This document shows positions 1-5,598 of a stretch of DNA of 6,193 nucleotides, piece after piece. A model generated the notes under the pieces. It made no database searches. It was not told where the DNA came from and saw only the letters and a program-made list of their open reading frames with translations. A program made the translations under genes and the position numbers. The stretch's first letter is position 1. Each line of letters starts with the position of its first letter. The stretch lies in the NCBI GenBank assembly GCA_020349865.1, contig CP070700.1, positions 3,955,308-3,961,500 of the forward strand. The letters are read 5' to 3'. The DNA is from Desulfobacteraceae bacterium (GTDB taxonomy: Bacteria; Desulfobacterota; DSM-4660; Desulfatiglandales; Desulfatiglandaceae).

Positions 1-1
1 A

Positions 2-274
2 GGTATCAACCTTGGAGATGTGATTCAAGAAGGAGAGCGAATTTATGGCGATGGGGTCAACATCGCAGCCAGGTTGGAAGGTTTAGCTACTCCAGGGGGT
101 ATTTGCATCTCTAAGACTGCCTTTGATCAAATTGAAAGGAAACTGCCTTATGGATATGAGTTTATAGGAGATCAAACGGTAAAAAACATCTCCAAGCCGG
201 TTGGTGCATACCGGGCGATGTTGCAGCCGAGGGTCACGGTTGCGGAAAAGCCGGAAGGATATTTAGCAATATAA
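2..274 (+). pseudogene. C-terminal part of a class III adenylate/guanylate cyclase domain, 5' end outside the window and apparently truncated 3'
   Basis: Frame 2 is open from the first bases and encodes the last ~90 residues of a class III nucleotide cyclase catalytic domain, which makes cAMP or cGMP from ATP or GTP. The diagnostic stretch is GINLGDVI, then RIYGDGVNIAARLE. The Asn and Arg of the VNxAxR motif are the transition-state residues of the family. Then come GGICISKTAFDQI and a YEFIGDQTVKNISKPVGAYR segment that normally closes the domain. Metal-binding residues lie upstream, outside the window. The frame stops (TAA 272-274) about 20 residues after the domain. Relatives I know of usually continue with a linker and TPR or other regions, and SDR-like sequence begins right here, so I infer loss of the C-terminus by a deletion or recombination near 240-280. 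A naturally short protein is the alternative. Identity is confident; broken status is moderately so. Confidence 0.8.
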
Positions 275-279
275 TATTC

Positions 280-561
280 GCCACTTCTAAACCAGATTTT
301 ATTGATCTAACAAAAGGATTAGCACGTGAAAGAGTCCCTTATGGAATCAATGTAAACGCTATCTCCCCAAGCTCAATCAATACTGCAATGATTGCCGGGT
401 TCACAGGCCAAAAGAGTGAAAGTTTTCTCGAAATTATATCACTGAGAAAATTCGGATAGCCTGAAGATATAGCGGATATGGCATTATTCTTGGCATCTGA
501 TATAGCAAAACATATAAAAGGTAAAATAAGCGACGTTGATGGAGGTATAATGCGTAATTAA
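280..561 (+). pseudogene. C-terminal remnant of a short-chain dehydrogenase/reductase (SDR, FabG/gluconate 5-dehydrogenase-like) with an in-frame TAG
   Basis: One reading frame from about 277 to the TAA at 559-561 matches the last third of a classical SDR, an NAD(P)-dependent oxidoreductase. It begins at the catalytic YxxxK element, here FATSK, so the lysine is present and the tyrosine position reads Phe (ttc 277-279). It continues with LARE, YGINVNAISPSSINT, RKFG-stop-PEDIADMALFLASD, and a closing DVDGGI. The TAG at 457-459 falls exactly where the family has a Glu, Gln or similar residue before PEDIA, so a point nonsense mutation is likely. The N-terminal cofactor-binding half is missing and is replaced by the cyclase tail. 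The stop lies 21 bases before the start of the next gene, suggesting the two once formed an operon. The remnant is almost certainly non-functional. Confidence 0.8.
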
Positions 562-565
562 AATC

Positions 566-574
566 AAAGGAGGA
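566..574 (+). promoter_or_regulatory. Strong Shine-Dalgarno site for the Tdh-like dehydrogenase
   Basis: AAAGGAGGA sits 8 bases before the ATG at 583. It directly follows the SDR stop codon and fixes the start of the dehydrogenase. No separate promoter is evident between the SDR remnant and this site, so the gene may depend on a promoter upstream or within the debris. Confidence 0.85.
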
Positions 575-582
575 CAGAAAAA

Positions 583-1620
583 ATGATTGCTGTAGTAAAA
601 CAAAAGAAGGAACAGGGCGCCCAGCTTGAAGAGGTGGAAATACCCCAATTAGGACCGGAAGATGTTCTCGTTAAGGTTAAAGCCACTGCGCTTTGCGGGT
701 CGGATTTACATATTTATGAGTGGAACACATGGGCACAGAATGCAGGTATAAAACTACCACTAGTAATGGGGCATGAATTTTCAGGTGAGATTGCAGAGGT
801 GGGGAGCGCGGTTATGGATCTGAAACCTGGTGATTATATAGCTGGAGAAACCCATATCCCGTGTGGAAAATGCTATCAGTGCAAAAATGGGCAACAACAT
901 ATATGCGGGAACCTAAATATTTTTGGTGTTCATACCGATGGATGCTTTGGAGAATATACCAAAATACCAGCAATATGTGCCCGCAAAATTCCATCATCGA
1001 TTCCTCCTGAAATTGGCGCAGTGCTTGAACCACTTGGCACAGCATTGAGAACTAGCCTGGAAGTAGGGGTTTCTGGAAAAAATGTCGCGGTAATTGGATG
1101 TGGCCCAATAGGACTATTTGCTATAGCTTCTTCAAAAGCTATGGGCGCTTCCAGTATTATTGCAATGGATGTGGTAGATGAAAGACTGCAATTATCTGGA
1201 AAAGTTGGCGCTGACGTATCGCTTAATCCTATGGAGACAGACATTGTTGAAGAAATTTTGAAGATGACCCAAGGCGTTGGTGTGGATGCATTTATTGATG
1301 CGTCAGGAAATGTACAGGCTATAAACCAAGGGTTTAAATATTTGAGAAAGGGAGGAGAAGTTGCACTTATTGGTTTACCATCATTACCTATAGAGTTAAA
1401 TTTAGGATCTGATGTTGTCTTTAAGGAGGCAAAAATAATAGGAATACATGGAAGAGAAATGTTTACGACCTGGACCAAAATGGAAAACATGCTCGCCAAA
1501 GGACTTCTCAACCTTAAACCTATCATTTCACACACCAAGCCCCTCTCGAAATTTGGGGAAGCTTTCGAGCTCATAAAAACTGGACAAGGATGCAAGGTAA
1601 TTCTGGATCCATCTTGCTAA
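583..1620 (+). CDS. tdh: Zinc-dependent medium-chain dehydrogenase, L-threonine 3-dehydrogenase-like
   Basis: A complete 345-residue cytoplasmic enzyme of the medium-chain dehydrogenase family. Catalytic zinc ligands are visible as C38 (in CGSDLH), H64-E65 (GHE) and E149. Structural zinc cysteines are C94, C97, C100 and C108. The dinucleotide fold has the loop GCGPIG (172-177), and D196 at the end of the second strand favours NAD+ over NADP+. The HIYEW segment after the zinc Cys, the ETHIPCGKC region, and GREMFTTW near 290-297 followed by LNLKPIISH are typical of L-threonine 3-dehydrogenases, and the length matches (E. coli Tdh is 341 residues). Tdh oxidises L-threonine to 2-amino-3-ketobutyrate, which Kbl cleaves to glycine and acetyl-CoA. 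No kbl is seen here. The broken SDR just upstream leaves open a role on another polyol or sugar-acid substrate. The start is set by the ribosome binding site at 566-574. The gene is intact although its neighbours are not. Confidence 0.85.
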   Translation: MIAVVKQKKEQGAQLEEVEIPQLGPEDVLVKVKATALCGSDLHIYEWNTWAQNAGIKLPLVMGHEFSGEIAEVGSAVMDLKPGDYIAGETHIPCGKCYQCKNGQQHICGNLNIFGVHTDGCFGEYTKIPAICARKIPSSIPPEIGAVLEPLGTALRTSLEVGVSGKNVAVIGCGPIGLFAIASSKAMGASSIIAMDVVDERLQLSGKVGADVSLNPMETDIVEEILKMTQGVGVDAFIDASGNVQAINQGFKYLRKGGEVALIGLPSLPIELNLGSDVVFKEAKIIGIHGREMFTTWTKMENMLAKGLLNLKPIISHTKPLSKFGEAFELIKTGQGCKVILDPSC

Positions 1621-1678
1621 ACAAGTAAATTTTTTTAAAGAGGAAAGTGGAACCCGTTTAGCGCTTCATTCTTTAAAA

Positions 1679-1800
1679 CTTGGGGTACATTTTATTGGAA
1701 CAGCTGCATCAAGGGGATTGGGAGAGAGATAGCTCGATTACTGACAAGTGATTATTATTTGCCCCTCAATCTCTCAGATAATTTAACCCTAACCTTTTAA
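1679..1800 (+). pseudogene. Frameshifted N-terminal remnant of a second SDR
   Basis: Frame 2 from about 1691 reads FIGTAASRGLG, which fits the TGxxxGxG cofactor-binding motif at the N-terminus of an SDR, and then hits a stop at 1730-1732. In frame 1 from 1717 the match continues as GREIARLLTSDYYLPL, the helix and strand that normally follow the motif, to a stop at 1798-1800. A one-base indel around 1717-1724 would join the two. Similarity fades after about 1760. The piece is short, so the call is moderate. It lies about 60 bases after the dehydrogenase, while a C-terminal SDR piece lies just before it. Confidence 0.4.
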
Positions 1801-1836
1801 AAGCCTGAGATTCACCTTGGACAACTACTGGGTTTC

Positions 1837-1867
1837 GTTGATAAGAGTTGATAGTTGATAGTTGATA
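1837..1867. repeat. Short tandem repeat of the heptamer GTTGATA
   Basis: Copies of GTTGATA lie at 1837-1843, 1847-1853, 1854-1860 and 1861-1867. The last three are perfectly head to tail, and the first is set off by AGA. The array ends the small minus-strand ORF with low-complexity residues, which argues against that ORF being real at that end. Confidence 0.9.
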
Positions 1868-2634
1868 AGAACTTGCTTTTTCGAGGAAGGACTATAGAGA
1901 AATTCCCCTTGTGAGTCAAAGAGAAAATAACCACAACATGCGGTGTCAGGCGGGATTGCGGTACTAAGGTCATTCATGAATCTAGATTGGAGTGAGACAG
2001 GGGTCTTAATGAGATTGAATTTATTGGAAATTGCCACTAGTTTGGCCTAATCTAAACACACCATTCCATTAGCTCCAATGGCCGGTTTTAAAGAAATCAT
2101 GGAGCTACAACCCTGGCTTAAGCCTGGGCATAAGCATCAACAAGGTAATCCGGATCGCAGCAAAGATAATCCTCACAAGGTGGGAGCTGAGAATCCGAAT
2201 GAGCTGTGTGGACAGTTAGTGTTGGGGCCTTGGTTTTAGGCGGCGGCCTTACCTTCACATCCTACAAACCAAGATGTTTGAAAATCATTTCTATGAACTC
2301 GCCGTTCTCTGTGAAAGAAACGTGAACCCCCAGGTTATCAAATCAGGGGACTCAATTGCCCAAGATGTTGTCGTATCTGGCAGTGCCTTTGGGTCGATAC
2401 TGCCGGGAATCTGTAATCTAGCGATTGCATTTATCTACCTCAAGCCAGATAAAACTTTTGATATCAAACGGATACCTTAGAAGTCCATGCTCTAGTAAAG
2501 GCATTCGAAATTAAACCGACGTACCGCAATATCAATATCTTGTATAAGATCCGTTAGCCAAAAGGGCGGCAAAAAGTAAAGATTTCTGCTATAAACCTAT
2601 CGCCCTGGGAACCCCAAGGGGACACGCCAGGGAT

Positions 2635-2874
2635 GTACGGGAGTGGGAAGTCGGACAGCTTCATAGTACCAGGGAAACCCCGAACAATGATGACAGTGCG
2701 CTGCCATTGGCGGAGGTGGTGGAGGGAAGAGGGCTGGCCAAGGGGAATTCGGTTAAACAAACCAGAGTCTGGACACAGTGCCAGGCCGCGCTGCAACATG
2801 CGAATAGCCGAATACGGCAGATGGTCAAGCGGGACGAGGGGGATGTTGATCCACACGCCGGTCACTCTGCTTAA
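2635..2874 (+). pseudogene. ltrA: N-terminal remnant of a group II intron reverse transcriptase/maturase (LtrA type)
   Basis: Frame 1 reads VREWEVGQLHSTRE, then a PLAEVVEGRGLAKGN segment and QTRVWTQCQAALQHANSRIRQ, up to a stop at 2872-2874. This is the leader found before the reverse transcriptase fingers in one group of intron-encoded proteins, in which 'RGLAKGN', an 'RTQ' box and 'RVRQAA.RD' occur in this order. Immediately after KRDE the match is lost, and the rest of the protein (normally over 400 residues) is absent. Domain V of the intron begins only 31 bases after the stop, so the coding core was deleted. No ATG or GTG start lies in frame at the expected place. Confidence 0.6.
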
Positions 2875-2905
2875 CTGACCACCTGCGCGTTATTACCTGA
2901 GGCAG

Positions 2906-2938
2906 GAGCCCGTTGCTGTAGTTCCGCACGCCGGGATC
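2906..2938 (+). ncRNA. Group II intron domain V (catalytic hairpin), slightly degenerate
   Basis: The 33-base element starts GAGCC and ends GGGATC. Lower pairs are G2906-C2938, A2907-T2937 and C2909-G2935 through G2912-C2932. C2929 and G2930 form the expected two-base bulge. Upper pairs are T2914-A2928, G2915-C2927 and C2916-G2926 around a loop. T2913 opposite C2931 is a mismatch and the terminal loop is wider than usual, suggesting some decay. Domain V carries the metal-binding AGC triad of the ribozyme, here A2907 to C2909. Confidence 0.65.
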
Positions 2939-2939
2939 T

Positions 2940-2977
2940 GTGCGGGGGTGCTGGGTAACCGGCATTCCTACCGCGAC
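2940..2977 (+). ncRNA. Group II intron domain VI with bulged branch-point A and 3' splice end
   Basis: A 9-bp stem (2946-2954 with 2959-2967, including G-T pairs) closes a GTAA tetraloop (2955-2958). Below it, unpaired T2969 and A2970 precede a short lower stem (GCGG 2942-2945 with CCGC 2971-2974). A2970 would be the lariat branch point, eight positions from the proposed 3' end at C2977 counting the A itself, which fits the family. It directly follows domain V, as required. Confidence 0.65.
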
Positions 2978-3154
2978 CTATCCCGCGAACAGTTTTCGGC
3001 GGGCCGCGTTCCACATTGATCGGAAAAGGTCAGTGGCATTTATTCATGATCCCATCCCTCGTCAAGCAGAAATGGATCCATTTCTTTGAGATGAATTCAG
3101 GGATTGTTTATTACGATCAGCGGTCGGGAAAGGATCCCCGCTCTCACAGACTAC
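2978..3154. other. Intergenic stretch between the intron end and the repeat block
   Basis: No gene recognised. A GC-rich hairpin with one bulge (2982-2989 with 2995-3003) lies just past the intron's 3' edge, and the CCGCGA motif occurs on both sides of that edge (2971-2976 and 2983-2988). A plus-strand frame stays open to a stop near 3156 but has no start with a ribosome binding site and no match I know. Confidence 0.45.
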
Positions 3155-3281
3155 CTTAGTCCCTCGATTCATAAATTCGATAACGTATTTATTCACTCGG
3201 GACTAAGTGTTGAGTGAGCAATTCCAAAGGCTTGACTCATAAAACATACGTTATCATATTTGCGAATCGAAACACTTAGTC
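3155..3281. repeat. Block of interleaved inverted repeats at the 3' end of the AOR gene
   Basis: Three pairings overlap. (a) A 24-base imperfect inverted repeat, 3165-3188 with 3246-3269, matches at 20 of 24 positions with a perfect core GATAACGTAT. (b) A perfect 11-base inverted repeat, GACTAAGTGTT 3201-3211 with AACACTTAGTC 3271-3281, whose right arm covers the AOR stop codon. (c) A perfect 9-base inverted repeat, CTTAGTCCC 3155-3163 with GGGACTAAG 3199-3207. Pairings b and c share the same central segment, so they exclude one another, and a and b interleave like a pseudoknot. A small hairpin (3193-3198 with 3212-3217) also fits. It could be a transcript-end structure for the AOR gene, protein-binding repeats, or the relic of a small inverted-repeat element. 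No T run follows a stem, so a simple intrinsic terminator is not shown. Confidence 0.6.
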
Positions 3282-5150
3282 GGTGTAATCTTCCATCCCC
3301 AAACGCTGGATCAATTCCGGGGTGGGCTTTCCATCGGAATCCCAGCCGCGAATACCGTAATACTCCAGGATGGCATTATCTAGCCCGACGGGTATCTTCC
3401 CAGCGGCCGGGCCCTCCGTGACCGGCTCCATAAAGCGTTTCGGGTAGGCAAAATCGTCTGCTTTTTTCCAGCCGTAGCGGATATTCAGTATCTTCTGTAG
3501 CGTCGTAATCCTCTCGCCAGAACGACGGAGATCGTCTAAGTCCCAGTTGAGACCAGTAGCGGCATTGATGCTGTTGGTGAGATCGGTTAACGTGTACCCT
3601 CGGAACTCCTGGAACTTGCAATGACCGACCGAATTGATCACATTACAGTAGTCGTGGAACTTGGCATTGCGATCGCCCGCATTTTCCCAAGACCAGCGCT
3701 CCTCGTTTTCCACTTCGTCTATGCCCCACTCGGGCAGTCTGATATGACCAACCCAAATGTGCTGGGAGTTTCCGCGCTCGTGATTGGGACCGGATGCCAC
3801 GCCGGTGCAATAGTTGAGGGCCGAAATGTACTGGGCCCGCCAATTGTGGGCCGCTATTTCCTGGCCCTTCATCTGGACCGCCCAGTCCGTAGCGCCCCGG
3901 CCCAAGGCCTCGGCCGCGATTTTGGTACCCTCTCCCAATAGGTATCCCAACCCGTCGGCCCTCATACCGATCTTTTTTGTGAACTCCACCACCCCCTCAT
4001 CATTACCCCATGTCAGATCTATGCCGTAGGTATCTTCCTTGGTGATCAGACCCTTCTCATAGCACTCCATGGCAAAAGCGATGATCACTCCCAGGCTTAT
4101 GGTGTCCATGGAGTAAAGGTTAGCCAGCTCGCAGGCATAGGCGACGGCTTTGACGTCCTTACATAGGGTATTGAGACCCATCATGGCGAAGGATTCGTAC
4201 TCGGGTCCCTTACCCTCGTAGGCATAGGGGCCCTCTGTGACATGAGCCTTGTTGTGGCACTGAATCACGCAGAATTTACAAGGCCAGGGAGTGATCTGGA
4301 GCTCCTTGTAGTAGTTGGAAGCGTGCCAGGCCTCCACCCCCTCGGGCCAATCGGCCAGGGAGTAATTCTTAAGGGGCAAGTTACCTTGGGGCGCGAACAG
4401 CTCATTGGCCAACGCCGTCCCCACTTTCTTGATCTGCAACCACTCGGGCTTGTCTTTGTCTATCTCCAGGACACGTTTATTGATCTGGGTGTTGAGTCTC
4501 TTGATCTCCTCGGCATCATGATAGTCCAATTGCTTCTTACCCCTCACAGCGACACCCTTGAGCATTTTGGAGCCCATGACCGCGCCCAGCCCGGAACGTC
4601 CTAAAAAGGACTTCTTACGTGTCTGAATATTGGCGAAACGGACCAGTCGTTCACCGGCTTGGCCGATGGTCACAACCTCATATTCATCGCCTTCCCGGGC
4701 GTGGATGGAGTCTTCAGCCTGGTAGGCGTCTGTTCCCCATATGTCGCCTGCCGGTTTTATTTCTGCCCTGCCGTCGTCCACCACCACGTAAACCGGTTTA
4801 TCCGACCGGCCATAGGCCACCACTGCGTCGAAGCCGGCCTGCTTCATGGCAATCCCGAAGCTGGCTGTGGCGGCGGAGTCGGAGTTCAAGTTGAAGGACG
4901 GCGATATGGCTCCTGCCGACCATTTGCCGGCGCCGGACTGGGCCACCCCGTTTAGGGAACCTGCGGCAAATGTCAAACGGTTGGCCGGGTTAAAAGCGGT
5001 AGTGCCGGTCGGACACTCCTTCCACATGTAGTAGGCGGCCATACCGGCTCCGCCCAGGAAGTACTCGTAAACCCTATCAGGTACTTCTTCAGAACTGCAG
5101 GTACCCGCGGTCAAATCAATCTTCAGAACCTTGTTCCATACACCTTTCAT
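3276..5150 (-). CDS. aor: Tungsten/molybdenum-containing aldehyde:ferredoxin oxidoreductase family protein
   Basis: A complete 624-residue cytoplasmic oxidoreductase of the AOR family (usually about 600-650 residues). These enzymes carry a tungsto- or molybdo-bispterin and one [4Fe-4S] cluster; the founding member oxidises aldehydes to acids with ferredoxin. Cluster cysteines are visible as C291, C294 and C298 (CKFCVIQC), with C511 (GHCKF) the likely fourth; the Pyrococcus enzyme has C288, C291, C295 and C494. The N-terminus WNKVLKIDLTAG, the AGAISPSFN stretch, the pterin-site loop FLGRSGLGAVMGSK (182-195) and GPEYES (315-320) are family hallmarks, and H457 in GPNHERG is a candidate active-site His. 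The start is set by AAGGAGG 6 bases upstream. Substrate cannot be told from sequence: the family also includes benzoyl-CoA reductase BamB and enzymes of unknown substrate. No cofactor-synthesis or electron-transfer partner gene lies beside it here. The reading frame is intact and more GC-rich than the left part of the window. Confidence 0.93.
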   Translation of the reverse strand: MKGVWNKVLKIDLTAGTCSSEEVPDRVYEYFLGGAGMAAYYMWKECPTGTTAFNPANRLTFAAGSLNGVAQSGAGKWSAGAISPSFNLNSDSAATASFGIAMKQAGFDAVVAYGRSDKPVYVVVDDGRAEIKPAGDIWGTDAYQAEDSIHAREGDEYEVVTIGQAGERLVRFANIQTRKKSFLGRSGLGAVMGSKMLKGVAVRGKKQLDYHDAEEIKRLNTQINKRVLEIDKDKPEWLQIKKVGTALANELFAPQGNLPLKNYSLADWPEGVEAWHASNYYKELQITPWPCKFCVIQCHNKAHVTEGPYAYEGKGPEYESFAMMGLNTLCKDVKAVAYACELANLYSMDTISLGVIIAFAMECYEKGLITKEDTYGIDLTWGNDEGVVEFTKKIGMRADGLGYLLGEGTKIAAEALGRGATDWAVQMKGQEIAAHNWRAQYISALNYCTGVASGPNHERGNSQHIWVGHIRLPEWGIDEVENEERWSWENAGDRNAKFHDYCNVINSVGHCKFQEFRGYTLTDLTNSINAATGLNWDLDDLRRSGERITTLQKILNIRYGWKKADDFAYPKRFMEPVTEGPAAGKIPVGLDNAILEYYGIRGWDSDGKPTPELIQRLGMEDYTD

Positions 5151-5156
5151 GTTGCA

Positions 5157-5163
5157 CCTCCTT
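5157..5163 (-). promoter_or_regulatory. Ribosome binding site of the AOR gene
   Basis: On the minus strand AAGGAGG lies 6 bases before the ATG at 5150-5148, a near-consensus site that fixes the start. A perfect 6-bp hairpin (5181-5186 with 5193-5198, 6-base loop) lies about 30 bases upstream of the start in the same leader. I see no convincing -35/-10 pair. Confidence 0.85.
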
Positions 5164-5173
5164 ATTCATTTTT

Positions 5174-5497
5174 TTGCGTCCAGTCTCGCTCAAGACTGCT
5201 TGGCAATTGGTGGTCGTATTGGACGCTGTGTTCTCCTATCCATTTTTCTTTGACGCGTTCTTCAGCCAGGGAAAAACCGCCAATGGCTCCCAAATCGCTA
5301 ATTATGTATTGACCCGCCCAGATCTGAAAATCAGGACGATGACCATCATTGCCAAATCAAGAGAAAAAATAAAATTCTCAGCCAGAGACCTGGGCGGTTT
5401 AGGGGTGAAATTCATTCAGGACTACAGCGATGATGGAGAGTTTGCGAGATTTGTTAAGCCACATATTGGGTCGCATAAATCACCTGTTTCCCCCTGA
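5174..5497 (+). CDS. Unrecognised ORF, possible fragment with an α/β fold
   Basis: A 107-residue frame starting with TTG and ending at TGA 5495-5497. No ribosome binding site is seen at the start; the upstream bases are the AOR leader in opposite orientation, so the frame may have no true start. The second half (RPDLKI, then TIIAKSREKIKFSARDLG, GVKFIQDYSDDGEFARF) looks like real protein and has the rhythm of an α/β fold. It could be the nucleotide-binding region of a medium-chain dehydrogenase ('REK...A..LG....I.DY..D.F'), which the dehydrogenase tail in another frame just downstream would support. It could also be a response-regulator receiver domain, since the spacing of its last strands fits, though the Asp and Lys expected there are not clearly placed. 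Probably a gene fragment. Function unknown. Confidence 0.3.
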   Translation: MRPVSLKTAWQLVVVLDAVFSYPFFFDAFFSQGKTANGSQIANYVLTRPDLKIRTMTIIAKSREKIKFSARDLGGLGVKFIQDYSDDGEFARFVKPHIGSHKSPVSP

Positions 5498-5567
5498 AGA
5501 ATTCAAGGAAGGGTTTCAGGGGGCCAAGGAAGCCCAGCAGGGAAAGGTGGAATTCATCTTTGGCTAA
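5409..5567 (+). pseudogene. C-terminal fragment of a medium-chain (zinc-type) alcohol dehydrogenase
   Basis: Frame 3 from about 5409 to the TAA at 5565-5567 reads LLSHILGRINHLFPPEEF, then KEGFQGAKEAQQGKVEF. This is the closing segment of medium-chain dehydrogenases, where an 'I.H.FPLEEF.EAF' helix is followed by a 'GK..KV' strand, and it ends within a few residues as the family does. Everything before it is missing or in another frame: the overlapping ORF 5174-5497 may hold part of the cofactor-binding domain, separated by a frameshift and a large deletion. It lies convergent to livH with a 31-base gap. It is a second, unrelated copy of the same superfamily as the Tdh-like gene, not a duplicate of that gene's end, which reads differently. 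Confidence 0.5.
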
Positions 5568-5598
5568 AGTCCGGATTTTACAACGGCCCCCGGTGCTC

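Larger units (their letters stand above)
1621..2544. other. Gene-poor, decayed stretch after the dehydrogenase
   Basis: Apart from the SDR remnant and a 7-bp tandem repeat, I recognise nothing firm here. Three small open frames exist: 1825-2037 (-), 70 residues; 2078-2239 (+), 53 residues starting MAGFKEIM; and 2274-2480 (+), 68 residues starting MFENHFYE. None has a ribosome binding site at proper spacing or a family match I can name. Small dyads include an 8-bp inverted repeat TAGCTCCA/TGGAGCTA (2070-2077 and 2100-2107) and a 10-bp palindrome GGCTTAAGCC (2115-2124). A weak imperfect dyad (1713-1724 with 1763-1774) is not followed by a T run, so no clear terminator for the dehydrogenase is visible. 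Decayed intergenic DNA is the simplest reading. Confidence 0.5.
2545..2977 (+). mobile_element. Degenerate, internally deleted group II intron (left edge uncertain)
   Basis: The right end has the architecture of a bacterial group II intron 3' end: a domain V of standard size (2906-2938) followed by a domain VI hairpin with a bulged A (2940-2977). To the left, the stretch from about 2545 (CCAAAAGGGCGG, then ACCTATCGCCCTGGGAACCCC, then AAGTCGG and TCATAGTACC near 2649-2671) resembles intron sequence I recall just before and at the start of the intron-encoded reverse transcriptase. Only about 80 codons of that ORF remain, and the polymerase and maturase domains are gone. I find no GTGYG-type 5' end, so the 5' half of domain I is also lost or unrecognised. 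The probable 3' boundary is after C2977. This element cannot move by itself. The left coordinate is an estimate. Confidence 0.7.

Noticed and set aside
457..459. TAG read as pyrrolysine in the SDR
   Set aside because: The SDR is truncated at its N-terminus anyway, the position normally holds an ordinary polar residue, and there is no sign of pyl genes. A nonsense mutation is simpler.
930..1595. 221-codon minus-strand ORF opposite the Tdh-like gene
   Set aside because: The plus-strand gene has all zinc and cofactor motifs and a ribosome binding site. The antisense frame matches nothing I know.
1713..1774. Possible terminator of the Tdh-like gene
   Set aside because: The stem is imperfect with several G-T pairs and a loop of about 38 bases, with no T run after it. 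It also overlaps the SDR remnant.
2274..2480. 68-codon ORF starting MFENHFYE
   Set aside because: No ribosome binding site, no recognised family, and it sits in a decayed region. Kept only as part of the gap description.
2633..2878. Plus-strand ORF beginning ATG at 2633, and the minus-strand ORF 2554-2865 over the same bases
   Set aside because: Both are out of frame with the intron-encoded protein remnant, which gives the better family match in the third frame, and the region is structured intron RNA sequence.
1621..3275. CRISPR array, tRNA or rRNA in the long gap
   Set aside because: No regularly spaced repeats, no tRNA-like T-loop or acceptor pairing, and no rRNA-like conserved stretches were seen.
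3376..5031. Several open frames in other frames of the AOR gene (for example 4242-4604 +, 4659-4955 +)
   Set aside because: They lie wholly inside a well-supported AOR coding sequence and have no family resemblance; they are shadows of a GC-rich gene.
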